Shown one piece after another: positions 38,465-46,594 of a stretch of 55,596 bases of DNA (within the stretch, counting starts at the first letter, position 1; the number at the start of each line of letters is the position of its first letter). A program made the translations under genes and the position numbers. A model generated the notes under the pieces. That model worked only from the letters and a program-made list of their open reading frames with translations, was not told where the DNA came from and ran no database searches. The stretch is from Alcaligenaceae bacterium (GTDB lineage: Bacteria > Pseudomonadota > Gammaproteobacteria > Burkholderiales > Burkholderiaceae_B), in contig CANCOC010000012.1 in NCBI GenBank assembly GCA_947379755.1, positions 1 through 55,596 on the forward strand, written 5' to 3'.

Positions 38465-40689
38465 TGCGAATCTCCCGACGCAGCATCACCAAAGGCAGTC
38501 TGACGGTCCTGCCTGCGCAGTGCACGCCATGCCGGCCAGATGGCCAACCCAAACAAGGCAATCAAGAGCCCAAGTGGCCACCATACCGGCGGATTCCATT
38601 GCTGAATTTTTTCAGAGCGTAAAGCGGGGTTGACCTTCAGGTATTGCAGCGTATTGCGGACCATCTGTGTCGGCTTGGCGTTGCCCACCCACTGCTGGAA
38701 CGCGCCACCTGATTTGGGAAACATGCCGAACATCCAGGGTGCATCCTGCTGCAGGATATGCGTCATCTCAGCAATCACCTGTTCTTTTTCAGGCCCATCG
38801 GGCAGGTCACGCATTTTTTCGAACAGTGCATCGTAGGCAGGGTTTACGTAGTTCGAGGCGTTCTCTCCTCCCTTCTCTGCCTTGACGTTCGGACCATACA
38901 AGAGAAACAAAAAGTTTTCTGCATCCGGATAGTCTGCTACCCAGCCCCACAGGTACATCTGGGCGACACCGCGTGCCATTTTTTCCTGAAAACGGTTGTA
39001 GTCCGTTGCGCGAATATCCATTTGCACACCGATCTGCGCAAATTGCCTGCGCATCCAGTCCAGCGTTGGACTCGAACCACCCGCGCCACCCATGGCGTCA
39101 AAATGCAGCACCAGTGGTTCACCTGACTGCGCATCGCGCCCATCGGGATAGCCTGCCTCAGCGAGCAGGCGTCGCGCCTCATCCAGAGACTTGCGCACGG
39201 CCTTGCCATCCTTGACGTCGTACACCACCCGGTTGATTCCCTCAGGACCCGCCTGATACCCCAGAACGCCAGGGGGAACAGGCCCATATGCCACCTGCGC
39301 CTGATCATTTTCAAAGATCGCGACATAATCCTCCCAGTTAAACGCGATACTCAGCGCCTGGCGCAACTTGCGATTACGCTCCTGTTGCTCAGGCGTGTCG
39401 CCTTGCCCGACAACAGGATCTTTCCAGTTAAAGCCAAAATACTGCATTTGCGCCTCAACCGTAGTCGGCAACTGAATGCCGTGCTGCGCATATAACGCAG
39501 CTTTTTCTGTCGAGTCACTTGCAGCTACCAGCATGGCCACACCCGTATCGCCACGATCCGCTTGTGGAATATCGTAATAACCCTGCATGAACTTACCCTG
39601 CAGGGGAATACTTTCCTTTTCCATATTAAAAACAACACGGTCAAGAAATGGTGTCATCTTGCCGCAATCTGCCAGCAAACCAGCAGCACGATCTGCCGGC
39701 TCACCCTCACAGGGATAGGGTTCACCGCGAAAATTAGGATTGCGTTCCAGCACATGACGGCGATTCTGTATCGACTCACCCAGCATGAAAGGCCCCGTGC
39801 CGACCGGCCAGTTATTGAGCGACAGGTTTTGCTGGGCCATCCCGCTCTGACTATAAAAACGGTCCGCTTCCCAGGCAATGGGCGCGACAAAGGTCATGGC
39901 CAGCCAGTATTTGAATTGTGGATACAAGCCTTTGACACGAATCCGCAAAGTGTGTGCATCAAGCGCCTCGACGCCTGAAAACCCGACGTCCCGCAAGTCC
40001 AGCCAGGGCAAATCGCGCGTGCCGGGCGCAACAGCTTTGCGTAGCTCTGCATCAATTTCGCGCAGACGATCGCCATAAGCCTGCATCCCGACAATATGAT
40101 CGGCAAGTGTAGAAAAAATCGGCGAAGCCACCCGTGGGCTCGCGAGCCTGCGAATCGCATAGACATAATCGTAGGCAGTCAGCGCCCGTGTGCCTGTTTT
40201 TTGAAAATCTCCGATCACAAACTTGTCACGCAAATCCTGGGGACTGATTGGCCAGTAACTGAACTGACCATCCGCTTCGCGCGCAAACACAGGATGTGGC
40301 GCAAAAAGAATGCCTGGCTTGAGAGGGATGTCGTAGACACTCTCTGCAATCAACGCTACATCTGCATCCGCAGCAAGCGGATCACCTTGCTGATCAACAA
40401 ACTGCGGCTCTACTACGGCTGTGGCCGTGCGTGCAATCAGCTCATACGGACGTTTGAGATAGTGGTAGCCATAGAGCGGCTCATAGATGTTGTAGGTATA
40501 GGGCGTTTCGTCAGTCGAGTAAGAACGTGCAGGATCAAGAAACTTGGGAGAGCGCTGTGCGAACGCCGTATACAACACATTCTTTTGTTCTGCCCCGCGC
40601 GCATAGGGGCTATTGATCGGCGACTCGATTCCCTGTGGTCCGCAACCTGCCAGCACAAGACACAACAGTGATCGGAATATTATTCGCAT
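38461..40689 (-). CDS. Peptide-type ABC solute-binding lipoprotein with C-terminal membrane helix
   Basis: Family 5 extracellular solute-binding protein, 742 residues from ATG 40689 (MRIIFRSLLCLVLAGCG). The lipobox LVLAGC puts Cys16 as the lipidated residue. SBP_bac_5 features are visible: TAYDYVYAIRRL, NNWPVGTGPFML, VLERNPNFRGEPYP, and a late LRQALSIAFNWEDYV. The C terminus is odd. After the binding domain there is a hydrophobic segment WWPLGLLIALFGLAIWPAW, followed by basic RALRRQDR, which looks like a real membrane helix with a cytoplasmic tail. It is longer than typical OppA/DppA proteins (about 530-550). It overlaps the nuclease gene upstream by 10 bp and the permease gene downstream by 4 bp. 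Confidence 0.92.
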   Translation of the reverse strand: MRIIFRSLLCLVLAGCGPQGIESPINSPYARGAEQKNVLYTAFAQRSPKFLDPARSYSTDETPYTYNIYEPLYGYHYLKRPYELIARTATAVVEPQFVDQQGDPLAADADVALIAESVYDIPLKPGILFAPHPVFAREADGQFSYWPISPQDLRDKFVIGDFQKTGTRALTAYDYVYAIRRLASPRVASPIFSTLADHIVGMQAYGDRLREIDAELRKAVAPGTRDLPWLDLRDVGFSGVEALDAHTLRIRVKGLYPQFKYWLAMTFVAPIAWEADRFYSQSGMAQQNLSLNNWPVGTGPFMLGESIQNRRHVLERNPNFRGEPYPCEGEPADRAAGLLADCGKMTPFLDRVVFNMEKESIPLQGKFMQGYYDIPQADRGDTGVAMLVAASDSTEKAALYAQHGIQLPTTVEAQMQYFGFNWKDPVVGQGDTPEQQERNRKLRQALSIAFNWEDYVAIFENDQAQVAYGPVPPGVLGYQAGPEGINRVVYDVKDGKAVRKSLDEARRLLAEAGYPDGRDAQSGEPLVLHFDAMGGAGGSSPTLDWMRRQFAQIGVQMDIRATDYNRFQEKMARGVAQMYLWGWVADYPDAENFLFLLYGPNVKAEKGGENASNYVNPAYDALFEKMRDLPDGPEKEQVIAEMTHILQQDAPWMFGMFPKSGGAFQQWVGNAKPTQMVRNTLQYLKVNPALRSEKIQQWNPPVWWPLGLLIALFGLAIWPAWRALRRQDRQTAFGDAASGDSQ

Positions 40690-41243
40690 TGATGTTTTTG
40701 CCAGCATTGATTGCGCCAGACCCAGGGTGCAACAGGCCTGGACTCAGACCAGAGTCCGGTGCGCGCAGCTTTTGCTTGTTTTTCAAGTTCAACGAGACTA
40801 CGGTCGCGCAAATACTTTCCGTGCCCTTGCTGATTGGCCCAGGCCATTCCGCTTTTGACTTGCAGCAAATTGGCGGTCGTGTCACCGACCGGTATATCGC
40901 ACACATCACGGCCATAATGATCTTTTTCAAAGCAGATCAAGGTGAGCGTCTGACCGGCCACATGCTCGGCCAGATTCTTGCGCGAGGCCTCGCCAAAGGG
41001 CTGCCCGGGCCGCGAGCTGCCGTGGCTGGTTTCTGGGGCGTCAATGCTCGCCAGCCGAACGCGATGCGTCTGGCGAGCCACCAGAATATTGACAGTATCT
41101 CCATCAGAGACCTGCACAATACGGCCAGTCAGGGTGTATTGACCTGCGGCCGTTGCAGCGGGCATCCCCGATACAGCAGACAGACCGAGTCCACCTAGCA
41201 AACAAAGCAAGAAAAAGGCAGCAGTTGAAAAACGTTTTTTCAT
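40680..41243 (-). CDS. Exported thermonuclease-family protein (SNase-like)
   Basis: Predicted secreted nuclease of the staphylococcal nuclease OB fold, 187 residues. A signal peptide is evident (MKKRFSTAAFFLLCLLGG, cleavage likely near PAATAAG). Catalytic features match the family: SDGDTVNI with the metal Asp, VRLASIDAPE with the Arg/Glu pair, and EKDHYGRDV with the second Arg. It also has NLLQVKSGMAW and ARTGLWSE near the C terminus. Its last 10 bp overlap the start of the solute-binding protein gene, and corA lies upstream. Any functional link with the transporter is unproven. Confidence 0.92.
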   Translation of the reverse strand: MKKRFSTAAFFLLCLLGGLGLSAVSGMPAATAAGQYTLTGRIVQVSDGDTVNILVARQTHRVRLASIDAPETSHGSSRPGQPFGEASRKNLAEHVAGQTLTLICFEKDHYGRDVCDIPVGDTTANLLQVKSGMAWANQQGHGKYLRDRSLVELEKQAKAARTGLWSESRPVAPWVWRNQCWQKHQCE

Positions 41244-41297
41244 TTAACCCGTTGATTCATTTGAATTTAAATCCGAACTTGCCCTAACAGGCAGAAA

Positions 41298-42305
41298 CTA
41301 GAGCCATTTTGCCTGGCGAAAACGATAATACAGAAAACTGCACACACTTCCCATCAAACCGACCGCAATCAGAAAGCCGTATTTCCATTTGAGTTCGGGA
41401 ATGTTCTCAAAGTTCATTCCATAAATGCCGGCGATGGCCGTCGGGACTGCAAGAATGGCCGCCCATGCAGCCAATCGGCGGGTGGTGTCAGTCTGTCTGG
41501 ACTGCTCGATCAACATACCCGCTTCAAATGCAAAGGCCAAGCCGTCACCCAGATTGTCCAGCAATTTATCGACGCGGCTCGCCCGATCGGCCAGGTCTCC
41601 AAAATGGGACTGCGTCGTCGCACGTATTGGAGTCATCACCATGTGAGAAAGACGTCGGCACACTTCACCGAGCGGTGCAATCGTAACGTGCATGCGCTGA
41701 AAATCGCGACGCATCTGATAGAGCCGTCTGATCCGCAGACCTTCATAACCCCGCAATATCAATGCCTGTTCCATCGATTCCACAGATTTCTCAAACAAAT
41801 CGTAGGCGATGTTGTAACGATCAATTAACAGATCAATCAGCTCAGCGGCAATATAGTCGCTGCCACGTGCAAGACGATCAGGTTTATTTTCAAGACGGCG
41901 ACGCAGCTCGGTATGAGGAGCCATCGCCCCCCGGCGAATCGTCAGCAAGAAATTCTTGCCAATCAGCATCTGCGTTTCACCAAAGGCGGGCAAGCCATCG
42001 GCAGCCCGAATTTCTACGGTCATCGCGACTACAAGCACCACGGCGTCATAGTCCATGACTTTTGGCAGACGGTGCCTCGCCTGCAGATCCTCAAGCACGT
42101 GCGGCTCAAGACCTAGCTGCGCGGAGACACGATCAATGAGACTGTCTTCAGGATCCTTCAGACCGATCCAGAGCAAATCATCGGGATCAATGATCGATGC
42201 TGCGATGGAATGGATCGGCACGTCATAGGCGTCCTTGCCATGACGGTAGGCCTTAGAGGCAATAATTCCTGCCTGATGAGCAAATTCATCCGGAATGACT
42301 GTCAC
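41298..42305 (-). CDS. corA: CorA-family divalent metal transporter
   Basis: Magnesium/cobalt channel of the inner membrane, 335 residues. The GMN selectivity signature is at 296-298 (IYGMNFENIPELKW), between two C-terminal helices (about 275-295 and 308-328). The N-terminal cytosolic alpha/beta funnel domain is present, with LLWIGLKDPEDSLID and HVLEDLQARHRLPKVMDYDA. The long stalk helix RRDFQRMHVTIAPLGEVCRR is also recognisable. The C terminus is rich in basic residues (YYRFRQAKWL), as in CorA. It is divergent from the hydroxyacid dehydrogenase gene, with a 22-bp palindrome between them. No Mg-sensing leader structure is apparent. Confidence 0.94.
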   Translation of the reverse strand: MTVIPDEFAHQAGIIASKAYRHGKDAYDVPIHSIAASIIDPDDLLWIGLKDPEDSLIDRVSAQLGLEPHVLEDLQARHRLPKVMDYDAVVLVVAMTVEIRAADGLPAFGETQMLIGKNFLLTIRRGAMAPHTELRRRLENKPDRLARGSDYIAAELIDLLIDRYNIAYDLFEKSVESMEQALILRGYEGLRIRRLYQMRRDFQRMHVTIAPLGEVCRRLSHMVMTPIRATTQSHFGDLADRASRVDKLLDNLGDGLAFAFEAGMLIEQSRQTDTTRRLAAWAAILAVPTAIAGIYGMNFENIPELKWKYGFLIAVGLMGSVCSFLYYRFRQAKWL

Positions 42306-42384
42306 TTAATGCTCCAAACTTGATTAAACAAACAGGTCATGCTCGCCCGAGGCTTGCCAGCATGATTTAATGCCAACTGAGGCA

Positions 42385-42406
42385 ATATAGGTGATTTCAC
42401 CTATAT
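42385..42406. promoter_or_regulatory. Perfect 22-bp palindrome between corA and the hydroxyacid dehydrogenase gene
   Basis: Arms ATATAGGTGA and TCACCTATAT are exact reverse complements with a 2-bp TT centre. It lies 41 bp before the ATG at 42447 and 80 bp before corA. There is no T run after it on either strand, so a dimer-bound operator is more likely than a terminator. No regulator gene is adjacent. Confidence 0.6.
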
Positions 42407-42446
42407 CTTTCAGTACTTACCCTTTTCTACAGATCAAAGTTTAACC

Positions 42447-43394
42447 ATGCAGATCGTCTTTCTTGACAGCGATACCATTCCAAACCTGCTCGCCACACCC
42501 GAATGGGCTGACGAATGGACCAACCGTCCTGCGACAGAACCCGATCCAGAAAGGGTGATCCAGGCGCTGGCCCATGCAGACATCTGCATCACGAACAAAG
42601 TCAAACTCACTGCCTCGATTTTACAAAAGCTGCCGCGCCTGAAGTTTGTATGTGTCGCGGCTACCGGTTATGACTGTGTAGATTTGCAAGCCTGTCGCGA
42701 ACACGGCGTGGTCGTCTCCAACGTACCCGGCTACTCACGGCAAAGTGTGGCAGAAGGCGTGATTGGCTTTATATTTTCGCTGCGCCGCGCACTGCCCTAT
42801 TATCAGTCAACAGCACGTGCCTTGTGGCCTGAATCGCCGCATTTCTGCGTGCATGGCACGCCACTACTTAACATCCGGGGCGCAACACTCGGTATTTTTG
42901 GTCGGGGTGCAATTGGCAATGAAGTCGCCGTACTCGCCCAGGCACTTGGAATGAAGGTGCTTTTTGGTGAACATCGCAATCGTCCTGAAATCCGGCCTGG
43001 TTATGTACGCTTTGAAACACTGCTCGCCCAGAGTGATGTCATCACTCTGCATTGCCCCCTGACCGAAGCCACACGCGGCATGATCGGGCACGCCGAAATC
43101 TCACACATGAAACCCGGTACGATGCTGATCAATACTGCACGCGGCCCACTGATCAATGAACAAGCCGTTCTGGATGGCCTGATCAGCGGCCACCTCGGCG
43201 GTGCTGCGCTCGATGTCCTGTCTGCAGAACCCCCGGCATTGCGCCCGCCGCTGCTTGAATGCCAGCATCCCAACCTCATCATCACGCCCCACATCACCTG
43301 GGCCAACGAGGATGGCGTTACCCGGTTGATGCAAGGTATCCAGGACAATCTTGAAGCCTTCCATCAAGGCGCACCAATCAATGTGGTGAGCTGA
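42447..43394 (+). CDS. D-2-hydroxyacid dehydrogenase (glycerate/hydroxypyruvate reductase-like)
   Basis: NAD(P)-dependent reductase of the D-isomer-specific 2-hydroxyacid family, 315 residues, cytoplasmic. The Rossmann motif GIFGRGAIGNEVA is at about 149-161. The catalytic Arg is in NTARGPLINEQAVLDGL, the Glu in LSAEPPALRPP, and the His in LIITPHITWAN. LDSDTIPN at the N terminus and the PEW/TNRP segment resemble HprA-type glycerate dehydrogenases. The exact substrate cannot be fixed, so no symbol is given. It starts a plus-strand series with an exporter gene 6 bp downstream, and a palindrome lies 41 bp upstream. Confidence 0.88.
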   Translation: MQIVFLDSDTIPNLLATPEWADEWTNRPATEPDPERVIQALAHADICITNKVKLTASILQKLPRLKFVCVAATGYDCVDLQACREHGVVVSNVPGYSRQSVAEGVIGFIFSLRRALPYYQSTARALWPESPHFCVHGTPLLNIRGATLGIFGRGAIGNEVAVLAQALGMKVLFGEHRNRPEIRPGYVRFETLLAQSDVITLHCPLTEATRGMIGHAEISHMKPGTMLINTARGPLINEQAVLDGLISGHLGGAALDVLSAEPPALRPPLLECQHPNLIITPHITWANEDGVTRLMQGIQDNLEAFHQGAPINVVS

Positions 43395-43400
43395 TCCCTG

Positions 43401-44309
43401 ATGCCATCACACGCAACATCATTGAACTGGACCTATGCAAAACTGGTGCTGTGCTCGCTGTTCTGGGGCGGCACCTTTATCGCCGGCAGAATGATCGCTG
43501 GCAGCATGCCGCACATGACGATCGCCTTTGGTCGCTTTTTTGTGGCGACAATTCTCCTGCTGGTCGTAGCGTATCGCCTTGAGGGCGGTCTACCCAGGCT
43601 GAGCCGGCAACAGTTTTTTTCCACACTGGCGCTTGGATTAACAGGTATCGCCATCTACAACATTTTCTTTTTAGCCGCACTCGAACGCATGCCTGCTGGT
43701 AAAACGGCCTTGCTTGTTTCAATGAGCCCAATTTTGACGGCGATCACTGTCTCCATCATTCTCAAAGAGCGTCTGGGTGGTTACCGCTGGGGAGGGTTGA
43801 TCCTTGCATTTATCGGCGTCATCACCATCGTGACACAAGGTGACATCCTGCACGCCACACGCAGCATCATCAGTGCATTTGGCTGGGGTGAATTGTTCAT
43901 GATGACAGCGGTAGTGAGTTGGGTCGCCTATACGGTGATCAGCCGCTTTGCCCTGAGAGGATTGTCACCGATCGCAGCAACTACGTATGCGACAATGTTC
44001 GGTGCTGCGGTGCTTGCAGTCGGTGCAGCATTCGAATTGCCTGAACTGACACCTGCCATGCTGACCTGGAAAAATGCTGGTGCGATTTTTTATCTGGGCA
44101 GTTTTGGTTCGGCGCTCGCATTCATCTGGTTCAGCGAAGGTGTTAAAAAAATTGGCCCGGCACGTACGGTCGTATTTACCAACCTGGTGCCTGTTTTTGG
44201 TTTACTGCTCGGCTATCTCGTACTGTCAGAACCCATCCTGATCTCCATGGTAGTGGGTGGAGCCATTGTGATTGCAGGCGTTGCGCTCACCAATCAGGCT
44301 AAAAAATAA
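43401..44309 (+). CDS. EamA/DMT-family transporter
   Basis: Inner-membrane protein of the drug/metabolite transporter superfamily, 302 residues with about ten helices in two EamA repeats. FWGGTFIAGRMI in helix 1 and PMLTAITVSIILKERLGGYRWGGLILAFIGV-like residues (seen as SPILTAITVSIILKERLG) end the first repeat. FTNLVPVFGLLLGYLVLSEP marks the second. It begins 6 bp after the hydroxyacid dehydrogenase stop, so co-expression is very likely. The proximity may mean it exports a product related to that enzyme, but this is inference. Confidence 0.9.
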   Translation: MPSHATSLNWTYAKLVLCSLFWGGTFIAGRMIAGSMPHMTIAFGRFFVATILLLVVAYRLEGGLPRLSRQQFFSTLALGLTGIAIYNIFFLAALERMPAGKTALLVSMSPILTAITVSIILKERLGGYRWGGLILAFIGVITIVTQGDILHATRSIISAFGWGELFMMTAVVSWVAYTVISRFALRGLSPIAATTYATMFGAAVLAVGAAFELPELTPAMLTWKNAGAIFYLGSFGSALAFIWFSEGVKKIGPARTVVFTNLVPVFGLLLGYLVLSEPILISMVVGGAIVIAGVALTNQAKK

Positions 44310-44329
44310 TCCACACTTCAGAGTCTTAC

Positions 44330-45301
44330 ATGAAAATCAAACTTCTTCGCGCAATGCTTGCGATCTGTGCAATGTCACTGGTGAGCAGCCTCGCCGTCGC
44401 ACAGGACTACCCAACCAAAGCCATCAAGCTGATCGTGCCCTTTCCTGCTGGCGGCGCAACAGACATCGTGTCGCGCGTCGTTGCACAACAACTGAGCACA
44501 GAGCTTGGTCAGAGTGTCGTGGTCGACAACCGGGCAGGCGCGGCAGGCGTCATCGGCGCAGAAGCCACTGCCCGAGCGGCGCCCGACGGATATACCCTTG
44601 TATTGACAACCTCTAGCACGCACACCATCGGCCCGCTGTTAAATCCCAAGATTCCCTATTCAGCGACCAAGGATTTCACGCCCATCATTTATCTGGCCTC
44701 CTCGCCCCAGGTCGTGATCGTGCCCCTCACCTCGCCTGCAAAAACCATGCAGGAACTCATAGACTACGCGCGCAAAAATCCAGGAAAACTGAATTTTGGC
44801 TCCGCTGGTACGGGTGGCATTCCACATCTGTCGACCGAACGTTTTCTGGCGATGACGGACTTGAAAATGACCCATGTTCCCTACAAAGGCACTGCGCTCG
44901 CGATGCCTGATCTCATGGCTGGCCGGTTAGACATGATGTTTGATTCCATTTCTGTTTCGTTGCCACATATCCGTGAAGGCAAGGTCCGTGCGTTAGCCGT
45001 CACTACTGCGCAGCGCACCTCAGTCGCACCTGACCTGCCCCCACTGTCCGACACGGTTCCGGGTTACGAGTCATTGACATGGTTTGGTGTGTTCGGACCA
45101 GCGGGCCTGCCTGCTCCAATCGTGACCAGGCTTAATACGGCACTGAACCAGACTCTGAAAAATCCTGCAGTCTTGCAGCAATTAGCGAAGCTCGGATTTG
45201 ATGCAGGAGGTGGCACTCCAACAGCGTTCTCTGACAAAATGAAAGAAGAAACAGCCATGTGGAAAAAAGTCATCGATGATGGAAAAATTACCCTTGAATA
45301 A
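44330..45301 (+). CDS. Bug/TctC-family periplasmic binding protein (orphan)
   Basis: Periplasmic solute receptor of the tripartite tricarboxylate transporter (Bug) family, 323 residues. It has a clear signal peptide (MKIKLLRAMLAICAMSLV, cleavage after AVA). Family motifs are present: IKLIVPFPAGGATDIVSR, VVDNRAGAAGVIGAE, PDGYTLVLTTSSTHT and FGSAGTGGIPHLSTERF. No TctA or TctB genes are adjacent, which is typical for the many orphan Bug proteins of Burkholderiales. Ligands of the family are usually carboxylates or aromatic acids; this one is unknown. Its last 26 bp overlap the next small gene. Confidence 0.93.
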   Translation: MKIKLLRAMLAICAMSLVSSLAVAQDYPTKAIKLIVPFPAGGATDIVSRVVAQQLSTELGQSVVVDNRAGAAGVIGAEATARAAPDGYTLVLTTSSTHTIGPLLNPKIPYSATKDFTPIIYLASSPQVVIVPLTSPAKTMQELIDYARKNPGKLNFGSAGTGGIPHLSTERFLAMTDLKMTHVPYKGTALAMPDLMAGRLDMMFDSISVSLPHIREGKVRALAVTTAQRTSVAPDLPPLSDTVPGYESLTWFGVFGPAGLPAPIVTRLNTALNQTLKNPAVLQQLAKLGFDAGGGTPTAFSDKMKEETAMWKKVIDDGKITLE

Positions 45302-45551
45302 ACTGGCGGCGGAGGTGACTGGTATCAAACCCAATCCAGTCAGTCCAAAAAAACTGCTGCTCAGCAAATGGACAGCTGTGAACCCTGTCAACAAAGAAAA
45401 ACATTTTTTGGTGGTGGAGGTCATACAACCTGCGCTTGCCGGAGACCCTGTCCAGGAAATTATTCTTGAGGCAGCCATGACGGGCAATACGACACACATG
45501 CCGTGGCGTGCACTCAAAGACTCTGGAACATGGTTACGCGGCTGGGTTTAG
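45276..45551 (+). CDS. Small Trp-containing protein (TIGR02450 type)
   Basis: A 91-residue cytoplasmic protein that matches the TIGR02450 small-protein pattern: LNKL at the N terminus, then NPVSPKKLLLSKWTAVNPV and NKEKHFLVVEV. The C-terminal half carries ILEAAMTGNT and PWRALKDSGTWLRGWV. Function is unknown. Start ATG 45276 or 45279; both lie inside the end of the Bug gene in another frame, giving a 26-bp overlap. The family match is from memory of the consensus. Confidence 0.82.
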   Translation: MMEKLPLNKLAAEVTGIKPNPVSPKKLLLSKWTAVNPVNKEKHFLVVEVIQPALAGDPVQEIILEAAMTGNTTHMPWRALKDSGTWLRGWV

Positions 45552-45558
45552 CCGCAAA

Positions 45559-46134
45559 TCAGCGCTTAGGCAGGGCTACACGCAAGATCAGTGCGATCAG
45601 ATAAAGCATGATGAGCGTGCCTGAGACATCACCAATAAACATGGGTGTCACCCCCGCAAAGGGTGTTTCCATCCGGTCTGAAAAATAAAAATAGAGGTTG
45701 TGCGGAATTACGTTACACACCGCACCAATCAACCCAAAAATCGTGAGCTGCTTCAGATTCAATCCACTCAGACTAGAGGGCAGGTTGAAAAAATGCGTGC
45801 AGATCAATAATGCAAGCATCGGCCCGAAGGCGGACATTCCAGAAAGAACGATGGCCTCTGAAAAGTTATTAAACTGGGTCGGATCACTTGTATACAGGGC
45901 ACCTAAAAAAAGGCCTGCCACACCCAGCCATTCAAACACCATCACAGATGCCATGCGAATCGCCGCAGGCAAGAACACCCAGGAAATATATTTGCTGACA
46001 CCCATCGAAGTAAAAATGACTTCGTTGAGTTTGAATAGCACAATCCAGGCTATCGCAACGGCCAAGACAAAGCCCAAAGAAAATACCCAGCTCAGTTTAC
46101 GAGATGCTGGAGGATTTTCAGTCACGAACGCCAT
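45559..46134 (-). CDS. Membrane protein, MASE1-like
   Basis: Predicted inner-membrane protein of 191 residues with about six hydrophobic segments (about 15-36, 48-75, 82-105, 108-120, 128-145, 160-188). The ISWVFLPAAIRMASVMVFEWLG stretch (given here in part: FLPAAIRMASV) and the late MFIGDVSGTLIMLYLI resemble the MASE1 integral sensor domain. MASE1 normally precedes a GGDEF, kinase or other output domain; here no output domain is attached. It is 22 bp downstream of a winged-helix regulator gene on the same strand. It converges with the small Trp-containing gene. The MASE1 link is tentative. Confidence 0.65.
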   Translation of the reverse strand: MAFVTENPPASRKLSWVFSLGFVLAVAIAWIVLFKLNEVIFTSMGVSKYISWVFLPAAIRMASVMVFEWLGVAGLFLGALYTSDPTQFNNFSEAIVLSGMSAFGPMLALLICTHFFNLPSSLSGLNLKQLTIFGLIGAVCNVIPHNLYFYFSDRMETPFAGVTPMFIGDVSGTLIMLYLIALILRVALPKR

Positions 46135-46156
46135 TAGTCAGGGCTCTGGCCGTTAT

Positions 46157-46513
46157 TCATTCGGATTGCTGCGCACGCTCTAGAGCCTGCCCCATCGAAG
46201 TGAAATATTTGGTGGCTAACTCGGTTGGAACAACATATTTGACCCGGCTGTCAATCTTGTCTATATCCAGGGCAATCATGCCTTTTTTCACCAGGGTCTT
46301 TAGACGACGATGTGCCGTTGTTGCCGAAATTTCGGAGGACAAACCCATGGCTTCTAGCACGCTGATATTTTTGCCCACATGCCAGCCAGCAGCCAGCAGA
46401 TTCAGCAAACGCTCCTCCACCGGATCCATCTCTGGAAATGTCGGAATCTGCCGGATTGCCTGAATCAGGTTTAAAAACCTGAGGTAGACAATGGAATTCT
46501 TTGAGTTATTCAT
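46157..46513 (-). CDS. Winged-helix (MarR-like) regulator
   Basis: Small DNA-binding protein of 118 residues. The core resembles MarR/replication-initiator winged helices: ERLLNLLAAGWHVGKNISV, then the helix-turn-helix ISATTAHRRLKTLVKKGMI, then a wing with DSRVKYVVPTELATKYF. No ligand or dimer extension beyond the short C-terminal helix is evident. The ATG at 46513 lies 81 bp downstream of the ScfR-like gene on the same strand. The spacer contains the imperfect palindrome ACTCCAAAAGGTGT. The MASE1-like membrane gene follows 22 bp later, so the pair is probably one operon. Confidence 0.78.
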   Translation of the reverse strand: MNNSKNSIVYLRFLNLIQAIRQIPTFPEMDPVEERLLNLLAAGWHVGKNISVLEAMGLSSEISATTAHRRLKTLVKKGMIALDIDKIDSRVKYVVPTELATKYFTSMGQALERAQQSE

Positions 46514-46594
46514 AACCTGATCTTAACTTAATAGACATTAATGAAGGTACAAGCATATTTTATACTCCAAAAGGTGTAAGAGACCAGATCAGTC

